NCBI GenBank assembly: GCA_017538105.1
Contig: JAFYJN010000068.1
Span: forward strand, 1-62,785
Length of the DNA: 62,785 nucleotides
Direction of reading: 5' to 3'
From: Prevotella sp.
Lineage (GTDB): Bacteria > Bacteroidota > Bacteroidia > Bacteroidales > Bacteroidaceae
The position numbers and the translations under genes were made by a program. A model generated the notes under the pieces. That model was not told the origin of the DNA. It made no database searches and saw nothing but the letters and a program-made list of their open reading frames with translations. How positions within the stretch are numbered: position 1 is the first letter of the stretch; every line of letters starts with the position of its first letter. Shown here one piece after another: positions 32,191-40,637 of the stretch.

Positions 32191-34125
32191 ATGAAGAGAT
32201 ATTGGTCTGTCATAAAGTATCTGTTGCTTGTCCACCTGCTGGCATTGGTGGTCATGACTCTCTTTCGTGTCATCGAGTATATGGAGCTGGGCCACATGAT
32301 TGGCGCCAACAACGATGCCAGCGTGTTGACAGCCTTTGTCAAAGGGGTGTGGTTCGACAATGTCATCGCCTGTTATGTGATGAGCGTGCCGTTGGTGCTC
32401 ACCCTCATACTCTTTCCCTGGAAACGGCCTTTTAAGTTCATGAAATGGTGGTTCACGGTGTTGTATGTGTTCGTGTTCATGGCTTCGGCGGCCAACATAC
32501 CCTATTTCGCCTATTTCTTCAAGAATATCGACTCCAGCATTTTTGGCTGGTTCGGTTATGCGGGCACCACGGCGGGTATGGTCTTCGGCGAGAGTTCGTA
32601 TTGGTTTTATATTGCGCTCTATCTGGTATTGACGGGCTTGTTCATCTGGGCTGTGCGTTGGTTGTGCCAGCGTGGTGAACGTGCCTGGCGTCATGCTGAA
32701 CGGGAGGTGAACCGTAAGCAATGGGCTGGCTGTGCTGCCATCACCTTGGCGCTGCTTTTCCTCTGTTTCTTCGGCATCCGTGGACGCACGGGTTACAACC
32801 CCATCAAGATCAGTCAGGCATACTACTGCAACGACCCCTTCCTCAACCAGTTGGGCATCAACCCGATGTTCAATCTGCTTACATCGACACTCGATGACCT
32901 GCGCAAGGAGAACCGAGAGTTGCAACTTATGCCCTATGACGAGGCGCTCGCCCACACACGCCAATACCTCGGTATCGACACGCCTTATGACAGTGCGCAT
33001 GTGATGAACCGCCATGTGGAGGTCCAAGGCGAACCGCAGACACCCAACATTGTGATGATACTCATGGAGTCGATGTCGGCAGACCTGTTGCAGACCTTCG
33101 GACAAAAAGAACGACTTACCCCCACGCTCGACAGTCTGTATGACCATGCACTCGCCTTCACCCGTTTTTATTCGGCAGGCATCCATACCAACCATGGCAT
33201 CACCGCCACCCTGTATTCCTATCCCGCATTGATGTTCCGCAACCTGATGAAAGGCACGGTGACACCTCATCGCGAGGGGTTGCCCACGGTGCTCCATCAA
33301 TATGGATACCATAACTTGTTCTTCATGACGCATGAGGCACAGTACGACAATATGAACGCTTTCCTGCGCACCAATGGCTATGACGAGGTGTTCGCCCAGG
33401 AAGATTATCCCAAGGAGGAACGGGTGAATGCTTTTGGAGTGCCCGACAAATACTTGTTTGACTATGCCCTGCCCGTGCTGAACGAACGTGCCAAGGGGGG
33501 CACACCGTTCTTCGCCACACTGCTCACCATCAGCAACCATCCGCCGTTTATCATCCCCGAATGGTTCAAGCCCCAAACGGCACAGCCAGAGACGCAGATT
33601 GTGGAATATGCCGACTATTGCATTGGACAGTTCCTAGCAGAGGCGCGACGTCAACCATGGTACGACAACACTTTGTTCATCATTCTTGCCGACCATGGCA
33701 AACTGATGGGACAGAGTGAGGCCGAGTTGCCGCAGTCGTTTAACCATATCCCTTTACTCATCTTCGGGGCAGGTGTGAACGCCCAGCGCTACGATGGCTT
33801 GGCCATGCAGGTGGACGTGATGCCCACGGTGCTGGGAATGCTGCACATGAGTTATGATTATGATGGATTTGGCCAGGACCTGTTGCGGCAGCGCCGTGAC
33901 CGTGTCTTCTACACTTCCGACACCCAGATTGTGGGACGCGACAGTACGGCCTGTTTCATCTATAACCCTAAAGCGGAGAAATATTTCCATTATATGGTGC
34001 TGCCAGATGGACAGTTACAACCGACCACTCCATCACCCCATTTTGATGCCCTGAAAGATTACGCTTTCTCAATGGTGCAAACGGCAGAATATCTATATAG
34101 AAGACCTACCCCAACTAACAACTAA
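32191..34125 (+). CDS. LtaS-like sulfatase-fold membrane transferase
   Basis: A 644-residue protein with five N-terminal membrane helices (to ~190) and an extracytoplasmic sulfatase/alkaline-phosphatase-fold domain from ~285. Metal and catalytic residues are visible: Glu in VMILMESMSADLL, Thr in HTNHGITATLYSYP, DH in IILADHGKL and His in FNHIPLLIFG. This is the lipoteichoic-acid-synthase/phosphoglycerol transferase group; in Gram-negatives such enzymes add phosphoglycerol or phosphoethanolamine to glycans or lipid A. The last residues (RRPTPTNN) run toward class A-type sequence. Starts 7 bp after the esterase stop. Confidence 0.88.
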   Translation: MKRYWSVIKYLLLVHLLALVVMTLFRVIEYMELGHMIGANNDASVLTAFVKGVWFDNVIACYVMSVPLVLTLILFPWKRPFKFMKWWFTVLYVFVFMASAANIPYFAYFFKNIDSSIFGWFGYAGTTAGMVFGESSYWFYIALYLVLTGLFIWAVRWLCQRGERAWRHAEREVNRKQWAGCAAITLALLFLCFFGIRGRTGYNPIKISQAYYCNDPFLNQLGINPMFNLLTSTLDDLRKENRELQLMPYDEALAHTRQYLGIDTPYDSAHVMNRHVEVQGEPQTPNIVMILMESMSADLLQTFGQKERLTPTLDSLYDHALAFTRFYSAGIHTNHGITATLYSYPALMFRNLMKGTVTPHREGLPTVLHQYGYHNLFFMTHEAQYDNMNAFLRTNGYDEVFAQEDYPKEERVNAFGVPDKYLFDYALPVLNERAKGGTPFFATLLTISNHPPFIIPEWFKPQTAQPETQIVEYADYCIGQFLAEARRQPWYDNTLFIILADHGKLMGQSEAELPQSFNHIPLLIFGAGVNAQRYDGLAMQVDVMPTVLGMLHMSYDYDGFGQDLLRQRRDRVFYTSDTQIVGRDSTACFIYNPKAEKYFHYMVLPDGQLQPTTPSPHFDALKDYAFSMVQTAEYLYRRPTPTNN

Positions 34126-34128
34126 CAC

Positions 34129-34200
34129 CCACCCCGACTAACACCCACCCCGACCCTCCCCAAGGGAGGGAGCATAAGAGGAAACAGGGCGAACACTAAA
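34129..34200 (+). repeat. Class A element behind the LtaS-like gene
   Basis: A truncated CCCACCCCGACTAAC copy, then a full copy 34144-34170 with tail AGCATAAGAGGAAACAGGG. Same orientation as the gene. Confidence 0.85.
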
Positions 34201-34207
34201 CACTAAA

Positions 34208-34312
34208 CCCTGTACACTAAACATTAAACCCTGTACACTAAACACTAAACCCTGTACACTAAACACTAAACCCTGTACACTAAACACTAAACCCTGTACA
34301 CTAAACATTAAA
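34208..34312 (+). repeat. Five tandem 21-bp repeats just before the nucleotidyltransferase gene
   Basis: Five head-to-tail copies of CCCTGTACACTAAACA(C/T)TAA plus A, at 34208, 34229, 34250, 34271 and 34292. First and last units have T at the variable base, the three inner ones C. The unit contains TGTACA and equals the tail sequence of class A elements, so the array is an expanded tail. It ends 7 bp before the ATG at 34320. Confidence 0.95.
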
Positions 34313-34319
34313 ACAAATA

Positions 34320-35048
34320 ATGAAAGCAGTAGTACTCGCGGCCGGTATGGCCAAACGATTGAGACCCCTGACGAATGACCGTCCGAAATGTTTACTGATG
34401 GTCGGCGAACGTTGTTTGTTGGAGCGCACCATGGATGCGCTTATCGCCCACGATATTACCGAATGGGTGGTCGTGACAGGTTATCGCGGAGAGATGATAC
34501 GCTCGTTCCTCGACAACCATTATCCCCAGTGTACCATCCATTATGTGGACAATAGTGTCTATGAGACCACCAACAATATCTATTCGCTGTGGTTGGCACG
34601 CGACTTTGCCCGGGGTGAGGATGTCGTGTTGCTTGACAGTGATATCCTCTTCGACCCACAGATGATTACTCGTGTGTTGGAGGTTCCCGGTTCAGCTCTC
34701 TCCGTGAATCGTCATGATTTGGGTGAAGAAGAGATGAAAGTGGTGGTGGACGGTGAAGGACGTATCACCGAAATCAGCAAGACCTGTCGCGTGGAAGATG
34801 CCATAGGCGAGTCGGTGGGCATAGAAAAAATGACGGCGGAATACACCGCCGCCCTTTATGCCGAGCTCGACCAGATGATAGAACAAGAGGGACTGGTCGA
34901 TATCTTCTATGAACGGGCCTTTGAACGTCTTATCCCGCAAGGACACACCTTCCGCGTGGTGGACACCACCGATATATTCTCCATGGAACTCGACACGGTG
35001 GAGGATTTTGAACGCGCGAAAGAATTGATACCCGAAGAGCTTTATTAA
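34320..35048 (+). CDS. Sugar/choline-phosphate nucleotidyltransferase family (LicC-like)
   Basis: A 242-residue nucleotidyltransferase with the GT-A signature VLAAGMAKRLRPLTNDRPKCLL, NTP-binding GYRGE and VVLLDSDILF (metal-binding Asp). NSVYETTNNIYSLWLAR and the substrate region YAELDQMIEQEGLVDIFYER resemble LicC-type CTP:phosphocholine cytidylyltransferases and related enzymes; which phosphate ester is activated cannot be decided by eye. A LicD gene lies 2.7 kb away, which favours a CDP-alcohol role. Its leader is the 21-bp tandem array. Confidence 0.82.
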   Translation: MKAVVLAAGMAKRLRPLTNDRPKCLLMVGERCLLERTMDALIAHDITEWVVVTGYRGEMIRSFLDNHYPQCTIHYVDNSVYETTNNIYSLWLARDFARGEDVVLLDSDILFDPQMITRVLEVPGSALSVNRHDLGEEEMKVVVDGEGRITEISKTCRVEDAIGESVGIEKMTAEYTAALYAELDQMIEQEGLVDIFYERAFERLIPQGHTFRVVDTTDIFSMELDTVEDFERAKELIPEELY

Positions 35049-35056
35049 AGCAAACA

Positions 35057-35247
35057 CCCACCCTGCTCCCTCCCTTTGGGAGGGGGGAAGGGAAGTAAAA
35101 GGAAGTTAGAAGAAGTTAGAAGCCAATAGCCAGGAAAAGTAAAAGGGTAAAAAAGGAAAGGGGCATGAGAATTCCACTTTGGGTATTCTCTTGCCCCTTG
35201 CTCCTTGCCCCTTCTTTACACCCTCCCTTTGGGAGGGCCGGGGTGGG
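35057..35247. repeat. Convergent intergenic region with two class A elements
   Basis: Class A at ~35057-35085 in plus orientation behind the nucleotidyltransferase gene, and at 35221-35247 in minus orientation behind the UDP-glucose dehydrogenase gene. Between them are GGAAGT units of the 200-bp repeat (35095-35160) and CTTGCCCCTTGCTCCTTGCC. Each convergent gene thus has its own element pointing away from its stop. Confidence 0.85.
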
Positions 35248-35249
35248 TA

Positions 35250-36506
35250 TTACAGCATGTACCTGCAATCAACCACGGGCTTAGCGGTACGTTCACGCAC
35301 ATCGCGGAATTCCGGCCATGCCGTGGTGATGACCAACGACTGAGCCTGATTGAGGATTTCCTCGTAACTCGCCACATAGTCGATGGGCAGGGAATAGTAC
35401 TTCTTGAACTCGTCGATGGCCACGGGGTCGTAGCCACAAATGTTTTTATAACCGGCATCCATCAGTGCCTTGATAATCTTGGCACTGGGCGTGTCGCGCA
35501 CATCGTCGCTGCCCGGCTTGAACGACAGGCCGAGGATGCCGATGCGTTGCTCTTTGTCGTCGCCAATGGCGCGGATGATTTTCCGGGCGATGAACGAAGG
35601 CATCTGGTCGTTGGTGTCGATGACATGGTGCAGGATTTGTGCGTCGAAACCTGCCGTGCGCGCCACGGCATATAAGGCATTCGTGTCCTTGGGCAGGCAG
35701 TAGCCGCCATAGCCACAGCCGGGATAGACATACGACGCCATGGTGGCACCGCCCCACCGCTTGTCCATGTGAAGGATGCGGAAGGCCTCGGCGGTGTCGA
35801 TGCCGCCGATGGTGTCGGCCACGACGCTCATCTCGTTGCTGTAGCTGATGAGCGTGGCCAGCAAGGTGTTGGAGAGGTATTTGATGAACTCGCCGGTATT
35901 GAGTGACACACAGAACACTGGCTCCTTGACCGTGGCATATACCTGACGGAGGACACTGGAGGAGCGGTCGTCGCTCACGCCCAGCACGATGCGGTCGGCA
36001 TTCATGAAATCGTCCCAGCAATGACCCTCGCGCAGGAATTCGGGGTTGTTGGCCACACCGATGTCGGTGCCAACCTTCAGCCCTTTCTCCTCGATGAAGG
36101 GGATGATTTTCTGTGAGGTGGTTGACGGCGGGATGGTCGATTTCACCACCAACACCTGATAGCGGTCCTGTGGCCGTACCGCCAAGGTCTGTTCGATGGC
36201 GGCGAAGAGATAGGTGAGGTCAGCCTGTCCGTCCTTGCCATAGGGTGTTCCCACGCAGTAATAGACGCAGTCGCTCTGTTGCACCGCCTCTTCCAAACTA
36301 TCGATACTGATGGGGAAGAAGTTCTTGTTCAGGTGACGGGTGAGAGCCTCGTCAAGTCCCGGCTCCAGGAAAGGCAGTTTGCCTTGGCGGATGGTGGCCA
36401 GCCGTCCCTCGCTGATTTCCACGCCATAGACGGTATGGCCATATTCAGCGAAGCCCAACGAGGTGGTGAGCCCCACGAACCCCAGTCCGAAAACAGTGAT
36501 TACCAT
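35250..36506 (-). CDS. UDP-glucose 6-dehydrogenase family
   Basis: A 418-residue NAD-dependent nucleotide-sugar dehydrogenase. N-terminal Rossmann motif VFGLGFVGL, middle VGTPYGKDGQADL and STIPPSTT, NNPEFLREG, and the catalytic Cys270 in GYGGYCLPKDT; C-terminal LGLSFKPGSDDVRDTPS. It oxidises UDP-glucose to UDP-glucuronate (or a related NDP-hexose). Overlaps the SDR gene by 7 bp; the SDR resembles UDP-glucuronate decarboxylase, so the pair may make UDP-xylose. Confidence 0.92.
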   Translation of the reverse strand: MVITVFGLGFVGLTTSLGFAEYGHTVYGVEISEGRLATIRQGKLPFLEPGLDEALTRHLNKNFFPISIDSLEEAVQQSDCVYYCVGTPYGKDGQADLTYLFAAIEQTLAVRPQDRYQVLVVKSTIPPSTTSQKIIPFIEEKGLKVGTDIGVANNPEFLREGHCWDDFMNADRIVLGVSDDRSSSVLRQVYATVKEPVFCVSLNTGEFIKYLSNTLLATLISYSNEMSVVADTIGGIDTAEAFRILHMDKRWGGATMASYVYPGCGYGGYCLPKDTNALYAVARTAGFDAQILHHVIDTNDQMPSFIARKIIRAIGDDKEQRIGILGLSFKPGSDDVRDTPSAKIIKALMDAGYKNICGYDPVAIDEFKKYYSLPIDYVASYEEILNQAQSLVITTAWPEFRDVRERTAKPVVDCRYML

Positions 36507-37591
36507 GTATATTCGCCCTCCTCGCTCTCTTTCAGGAATTGCAGGAACCGTGCCACGCCCTCTTCCACGAAGATGGTGGGGTTGTAGTTCAACTCACGGC
36601 GTGCCTTGTCGATATTCGGACAGCGACGCTGTGGGTTGTTCGTCAGGTATTCCTTGTCTTCGGAGCGTGCATAGCGCACCTGTCCTGTGTAACCGAAGAT
36701 TTCACGACCAGTCTCGGCATAGATTTCTGCCAACTGTGCGATGGTGATTTCGGGCTTCTCAATACCGATGTTGTAATAGCCATAGGTGCCGTGAAGCAAT
36801 ATCTTCAGGTAGCCGCAGATAGAGTCGGCGATGTAGCAGAACGTACGTGTGGGTGTGCCGTCGGAAAGAATCTCGATGTCTTTGTTCTGCATGATGGCCA
36901 GTGCGAAGTCGGCGGGCACGCGCTTGTCGCCGATACGCATACCTGGCCCGTAGTTATTGAACGGTCGTGCCACACCGATAGGCATGTTGAATTTCTGCGC
37001 GAAGAGCATGCACATCGTCTCGCCGAAACGTTTCGACTCATCGTAGCAGGCGCGCGGTCCCGTGGGACAAACATTACCGTTATAGTCCTCGGAGGTAGGC
37101 ACATGGGCAGGGTCGGGGTCGCCATACAGCTCGCTGGAGGAATAGAACAGGAAGCCGCGGATGGCTTTCTGGCTATAGAAATCCAAGAGTGAGCGCAGTC
37201 CCCAGATATTCGCGTCGAGAGTCTCGATGGGGTATTGGCGGTAGAACATCGGTGAGGCGATGGAAGCCATGTGGATGATATAGTCGGCCTCGTCGGCACC
37301 CTCTACGTCGGCGATGTTGTCACGTATGATGTCGAACTTCTGGATGTTGAAATGCGGGTCTTTCTCCAGTTTTTTTATCCATTCGGGATGACCGAGCATG
37401 AAATTGTCGAGACCGATAATCTTTTTGATACCCAGCTCCTCGGCACTCTGGCTGAAGAATTTCATGAAGTAATAACCCAGGAATCCTGCGCATCCGGTGA
37501 TGAGCACGGTGGAATCCTTGAAACGTAACTGCTCTTCAGCGGACAGTCCGTTGAGCGTGTGTTTGATGTCGTTTGTCAGTATGTTCTGCAT
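36500..37591 (-). CDS. NAD-dependent nucleotide-sugar SDR, UDP-glucuronate decarboxylase-like
   Basis: A 363-residue extended SDR. Rossmann motif VLITGCAGFLGYY, catalytic Ser in FYSSSELYG and YxxxK as CYDESKRFGE, followed by VARPFNNYGPGM. HMASIASPMFYRQYP and RRCPNIDKARRELNYNP match the UDP-glucuronate decarboxylase (UDP-xylose synthase) group better than dTDP-glucose dehydratases. Start chosen at ATG 37591 (MQNILTNDIK); the frame upstream is repeat sequence. Overlaps the UDP-glucose dehydrogenase gene, whose product would be its substrate. Confidence 0.87.
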   Translation of the reverse strand: MQNILTNDIKHTLNGLSAEEQLRFKDSTVLITGCAGFLGYYFMKFFSQSAEELGIKKIIGLDNFMLGHPEWIKKLEKDPHFNIQKFDIIRDNIADVEGADEADYIIHMASIASPMFYRQYPIETLDANIWGLRSLLDFYSQKAIRGFLFYSSSELYGDPDPAHVPTSEDYNGNVCPTGPRACYDESKRFGETMCMLFAQKFNMPIGVARPFNNYGPGMRIGDKRVPADFALAIMQNKDIEILSDGTPTRTFCYIADSICGYLKILLHGTYGYYNIGIEKPEITIAQLAEIYAETGREIFGYTGQVRYARSEDKEYLTNNPQRRCPNIDKARRELNYNPTIFVEEGVARFLQFLKESEEGEYTW

Positions 37592-37787
37592 TGTTGTATA
37601 TATTTTAAATGGGAGTTCATTCGCTTCGCTCATGGGAGTTGTAATTTTATAGGGAGTTAAAGTGGGAGTTAATTCGCTTTGCGATTTTTTGAATGTTGAT
37701 TTTTGAATTTTGATCGTTGAATTGTCGCTTCGCGATTCTGATTTATCAATGAAGAATTTATGGGGTATTCTCTTGCCCCTTGCCCCC
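37592..37787. repeat. Repeat-filled gap between SDR and licD-like genes
   Basis: Contains reversed right-part units of the 200-bp repeat (GGGAGTTCATTCGCTTCGCT, GGGAGTTAATTCGCTTTGCG), a GTTGA-type minisatellite and TTGTCGCTTCGCGATTC. No promoter or gene recognised. A class A element (37793-37817) overlaps the end of the LicD gene. Confidence 0.65.
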
Positions 37788-38621
37788 TCATTCCCTCCCT
37801 TTGGGAGGGTCAGGGGTATATTCCCTATACGGTAGTTCCAGGTCGAGGATGTGGAAGTTATGCTGTTTCTGGTGCTCCCCATCGGGTATTTTCATGTAGT
37901 CGCCGTAGATCTGCGTGAGATAACGGTCGTAGTCTTTGATGCCCATGAAGGTCTTCCCCTCGAACGTGTAGGGTGCAAACACAGCGTGAATGGACTTGGG
38001 CATCACCCCGTGGGGACCCTCCGTGTAGTCGTTCACCAGTTCCGCTTTGTCATAGTCATATTTGGTGAGCACCTTGCGAATCTTCTTCTGAAGCGACTCC
38101 ATGGTGGTGAGTTTGCGGGTGAGTAGGGGAACCCATGAGCTGGGCCCGTGGCCATGGCGGTAGGGGTCGCGGTGGATCCAGTAGAGAGCCTGTCGGAGCA
38201 GTGCGTAGCGTGACTGGTGCCACTTCCTCGTGATGATATTGGAGGGCACGGCATCCAGGGGGAATACATCCACATAGATTCCTCCGAGGTAGCTGAGATG
38301 GAGCCGCTCGATGAGGGTTGTGGAGGCATCCTGCACCTTACCGAAGGGCAGGGGATAGTTCTTGTCGTTCTCCGGACATACGAACTCGTAAGGAGCGGGC
38401 AGCCATTCCTTGCTGTGCTCGATGAACCGTTCGTAGTCGGGTCGGGGCAGCACGATGTCCATGTCATCGTCCCAAGGAATGAATCCCTTATGGCGTACTG
38501 CACCGAGGAGACTGCCGTTGAACATACCGTAGGTGATGCCGTGCTCACGGAAGGTTTGATCCATCACTTCCATGATTTTCAGCATGCGCATCTGCAGTGG
38601 ACGAATGTCGTATTGAGCCAT
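37788..38621 (-). CDS. LicD family phosphotransferase
   Basis: A 277-residue LicD/FKTN-type protein. The nucleotidyltransferase-like core is clear: GMFNGSLLGAVRHKGFIPWD with DDMDI following. LicD proteins attach phosphocholine or another CDP-activated phosphate alcohol to surface glycans; the donor here is not known. The last ~10 residues (YTPDPPKGRE) are encoded by a class A element (37793-37817), which also supplies the stop. Followed by the rfbF-DegT pair upstream (48 bp gap). Confidence 0.92.
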   Translation of the reverse strand: MAQYDIRPLQMRMLKIMEVMDQTFREHGITYGMFNGSLLGAVRHKGFIPWDDDMDIVLPRPDYERFIEHSKEWLPAPYEFVCPENDKNYPLPFGKVQDASTTLIERLHLSYLGGIYVDVFPLDAVPSNIITRKWHQSRYALLRQALYWIHRDPYRHGHGPSSWVPLLTRKLTTMESLQKKIRKVLTKYDYDKAELVNDYTEGPHGVMPKSIHAVFAPYTFEGKTFMGIKDYDRYLTQIYGDYMKIPDGEHQKQHNFHILDLELPYREYTPDPPKGRE

Positions 38622-38669
38622 TGGCTTTTTGGGGTTTGTGAGTCTATGAGTTAGTAATCTCTCACCTCT

Positions 38670-39437
38670 TTACAATTTCCACGGAGCATTTCCTGTCTGC
38701 CACAACTCGTTGAGATTGTCGCGGTCGCGCACGGTGTCCATGCACTGCCAGAAGCCCTCGTGGCGGTAGGTCTTCAACTGCCCTTCGGCGGCGAGACGTT
38801 CCAAAGGCTCACGCTCGAAGGTGGTCAGGTCGTTGTCGATATAGTCGAACACCTTAGGACTGAGCACAAAGAACCCTCCGTTAATCCATCCTTGGTTCAC
38901 CTGGGGCTTCTCCTTGAATGAGCGTACGAAGTCGTTCTCGTCGATCTGTATCTCACCGAAACGAGCCGTTGGGTGTACGGCGGTCACCATGGCCAATTTC
39001 CCTGACTGACGGTACTGTTTAACCAATTCCTCGATGTTGACATCGGAGACGGCATCGCCATAGGTCACCATGAAGTCCTCGTTGCCGATGACATTTTTCA
39101 GGCGCAGGATGCGACCGCCGGTCAAAGAGGCACCGCCGGTATCGACAAGCGTCACGCGCCAGTCGGTGGTGTGCTCTTGGATATATTTCACCTTGCCGGT
39201 GCTCAGGTCGATGGTGAAATCGTTGTTTTGTGCGTAGTATTGCAGGAAATAATCCTTGATGACCTCGCCCTTATATCCCAAAGCGATGACGAAGTCCTTG
39301 TAGCCGTAGTGGGCATAATGGTTCATGATATGCCAGAGGATGGGTTTTCCGCCAATCTCCACCATGGGCTTGGGGATGAGTTTGGTGTACTCTGACAGCC
39401 GGGTGCCGAAACCTCCGGCCAGGATAATTGTTTTCAT
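38670..39437 (-). CDS. rfbF: Glucose-1-phosphate cytidylyltransferase
   Basis: A 255-residue RfbF/DdhA type nucleotidyltransferase: TIILAGGFGTRLSEYTKLIP, KPMVEIGGKPILWHIM, ALGYKGEVIKDYF, FMVTYGDAVSDV, and INGGFFVLSPKVFDYI. It makes CDP-glucose, normally the first step to CDP-deoxysugars. No CDP-glucose 4,6-dehydratase (RfbG) is seen in the window, so either that gene is elsewhere or the CDP-sugar is used otherwise. The ATG overlaps the DegT stop (4 bp). Confidence 0.94.
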   Translation of the reverse strand: MKTIILAGGFGTRLSEYTKLIPKPMVEIGGKPILWHIMNHYAHYGYKDFVIALGYKGEVIKDYFLQYYAQNNDFTIDLSTGKVKYIQEHTTDWRVTLVDTGGASLTGGRILRLKNVIGNEDFMVTYGDAVSDVNIEELVKQYRQSGKLAMVTAVHPTARFGEIQIDENDFVRSFKEKPQVNQGWINGGFFVLSPKVFDYIDNDLTTFEREPLERLAAEGQLKTYRHEGFWQCMDTVRDRDNLNELWQTGNAPWKL

Positions 39438-40543
39438 AGGCTATAGATGATTTGGCAGATTTGTTGTATCTGCTCGTCTGTTAATTCCGGGTGCATGGGC
39501 AGTGAGATGATACGACTATACACCTCGTCGGTGACAGGCAGGTCGTAGTCGGCCTTGAAGAACGACAGTTTGTGGTTGGGCGCATACTGGATGCCGTATT
39601 GAATATCCGCCTCTTTCAACTGCTGTTCGAGCAACGGCCGTTTGCCGTCGAGAATTTGCAAAGCGAAGATATGGGGCACAATGTCATGGGCGTAGTCCAT
39701 GGGAGTGAGGCGCACGTGTGGCACATCTTTCAACAGTTCAGTATAGCGTTGTGCGATGGCGCGGCGACGCGGAGCGAATTCGCTTTCGAAACGGGACAGC
39801 TGCACCAGACCGATGGCCGCGAAGATATTACTCATGTGAAAGCGGTATCCCTGGTCCACCACGTCGAAGGTCCAGCTGCGCTTGCCTGCATAACGTTTTT
39901 CGGAGTCTTTCTGCACTCCCAGCAGACGGGCGTCACTCGCCTGTTGAATCACATCGGGGTCGGCGGTGAAGAGGGCACCGCCCTCGCCGGTGGTGATATT
40001 CTTGATGCCGTCGAAGCTGAAGCATACCACGTCACCGAAAGAGCCGATTTTCTCGCCGTCGAGAGAACAACCGAAGGCATGGGCGGCATCTTCCACCAGA
40101 CGGAGACCATGTTCACGGGCAAACGCCTGATATTGACGTGCCATCTGGCAGTTGCTCGCATAATACACGGGCATCATGGCTTTGGTGCGCGGGGTGATAC
40201 GCCGCTCGGCATCGTTGAGGTCGAGTGTCAAGGTGACAGGGTCGATGTCGCAGCTCACGGGAATGCAACCGGCACCGGTGATGGCTTGGTAGGAAGCCAC
40301 GAAAGTGAAGGAGGGCACCAGCACCTCGTCGCCGGGACGTGTCACGGCTTGGATGGCCAGATGCAAGGCCGCCGTGCCGCTGTTGACACAGATGCATCGC
40401 CGTCCGCCACCGATATAATCCTCCAAGGCATGTTCCAGCTCTCCCACGGTTTCTCCCATGCCTAAGTAGCCAATGTCTTCAATGATATGCGCCACAGCGT
40501 CTGCTTCGGCCTTTCCCACTACCGACTTGGATAATCTTATCAT
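39434..40543 (-). CDS. DegT/DnrJ/EryC1/StrS family sugar aminotransferase
   Basis: A 369-residue PLP-dependent sugar aminotransferase. CVNSGTAALHLAIQA, LVPSFTFVAS, EDAAHAFGCS and the PLP-binding Lys181 in GIKNITTGEGGAL are present, with the C-terminal region typical of the family. Lys181 argues for true aminotransfer rather than the Lys-less RfbH-type dehydrase that normally follows RfbF. It makes an amino sugar for a surface polysaccharide. Coupled by 4 bp to rfbF. Confidence 0.92.
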   Translation of the reverse strand: MIRLSKSVVGKAEADAVAHIIEDIGYLGMGETVGELEHALEDYIGGGRRCICVNSGTAALHLAIQAVTRPGDEVLVPSFTFVASYQAITGAGCIPVSCDIDPVTLTLDLNDAERRITPRTKAMMPVYYASNCQMARQYQAFAREHGLRLVEDAAHAFGCSLDGEKIGSFGDVVCFSFDGIKNITTGEGGALFTADPDVIQQASDARLLGVQKDSEKRYAGKRSWTFDVVDQGYRFHMSNIFAAIGLVQLSRFESEFAPRRRAIAQRYTELLKDVPHVRLTPMDYAHDIVPHIFALQILDGKRPLLEQQLKEADIQYGIQYAPNHKLSFFKADYDLPVTDEVYSRIISLPMHPELTDEQIQQICQIIYSL

Positions 40544-40568
40544 AAGAGCATAGTATTGTTTCGGGGTG

Positions 40569-40576
40569 TAAAGTTA
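40569..40576 (-). promoter_or_regulatory. Possible -7 element of the DegT-rfbF run
   Basis: Minus strand TAACTTTA (one mismatch to TAnnTTTG), 26 bp before the DegT start and preceded by a T-rich tract. Confidence 0.4.
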
Positions 40577-40637
40577 CGCAAAAAAAATCATATCAGCTCA
40601 AACAAATGCGTTTTTTGCGCCTTTTCAACATGAAAGA

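Noticed and set aside
31077-33576. Two long open frames antisense to the CE2-like and LtaS-like genes
   Set aside because: Typical antisense shadows of GC-rich coding sequence; both sense proteins have complete catalytic motifs.
34208-34312. CRISPR-like array
   Set aside because: The 21-bp units are directly adjacent without spacers, so it is a simple tandem repeat. No cas genes are present.
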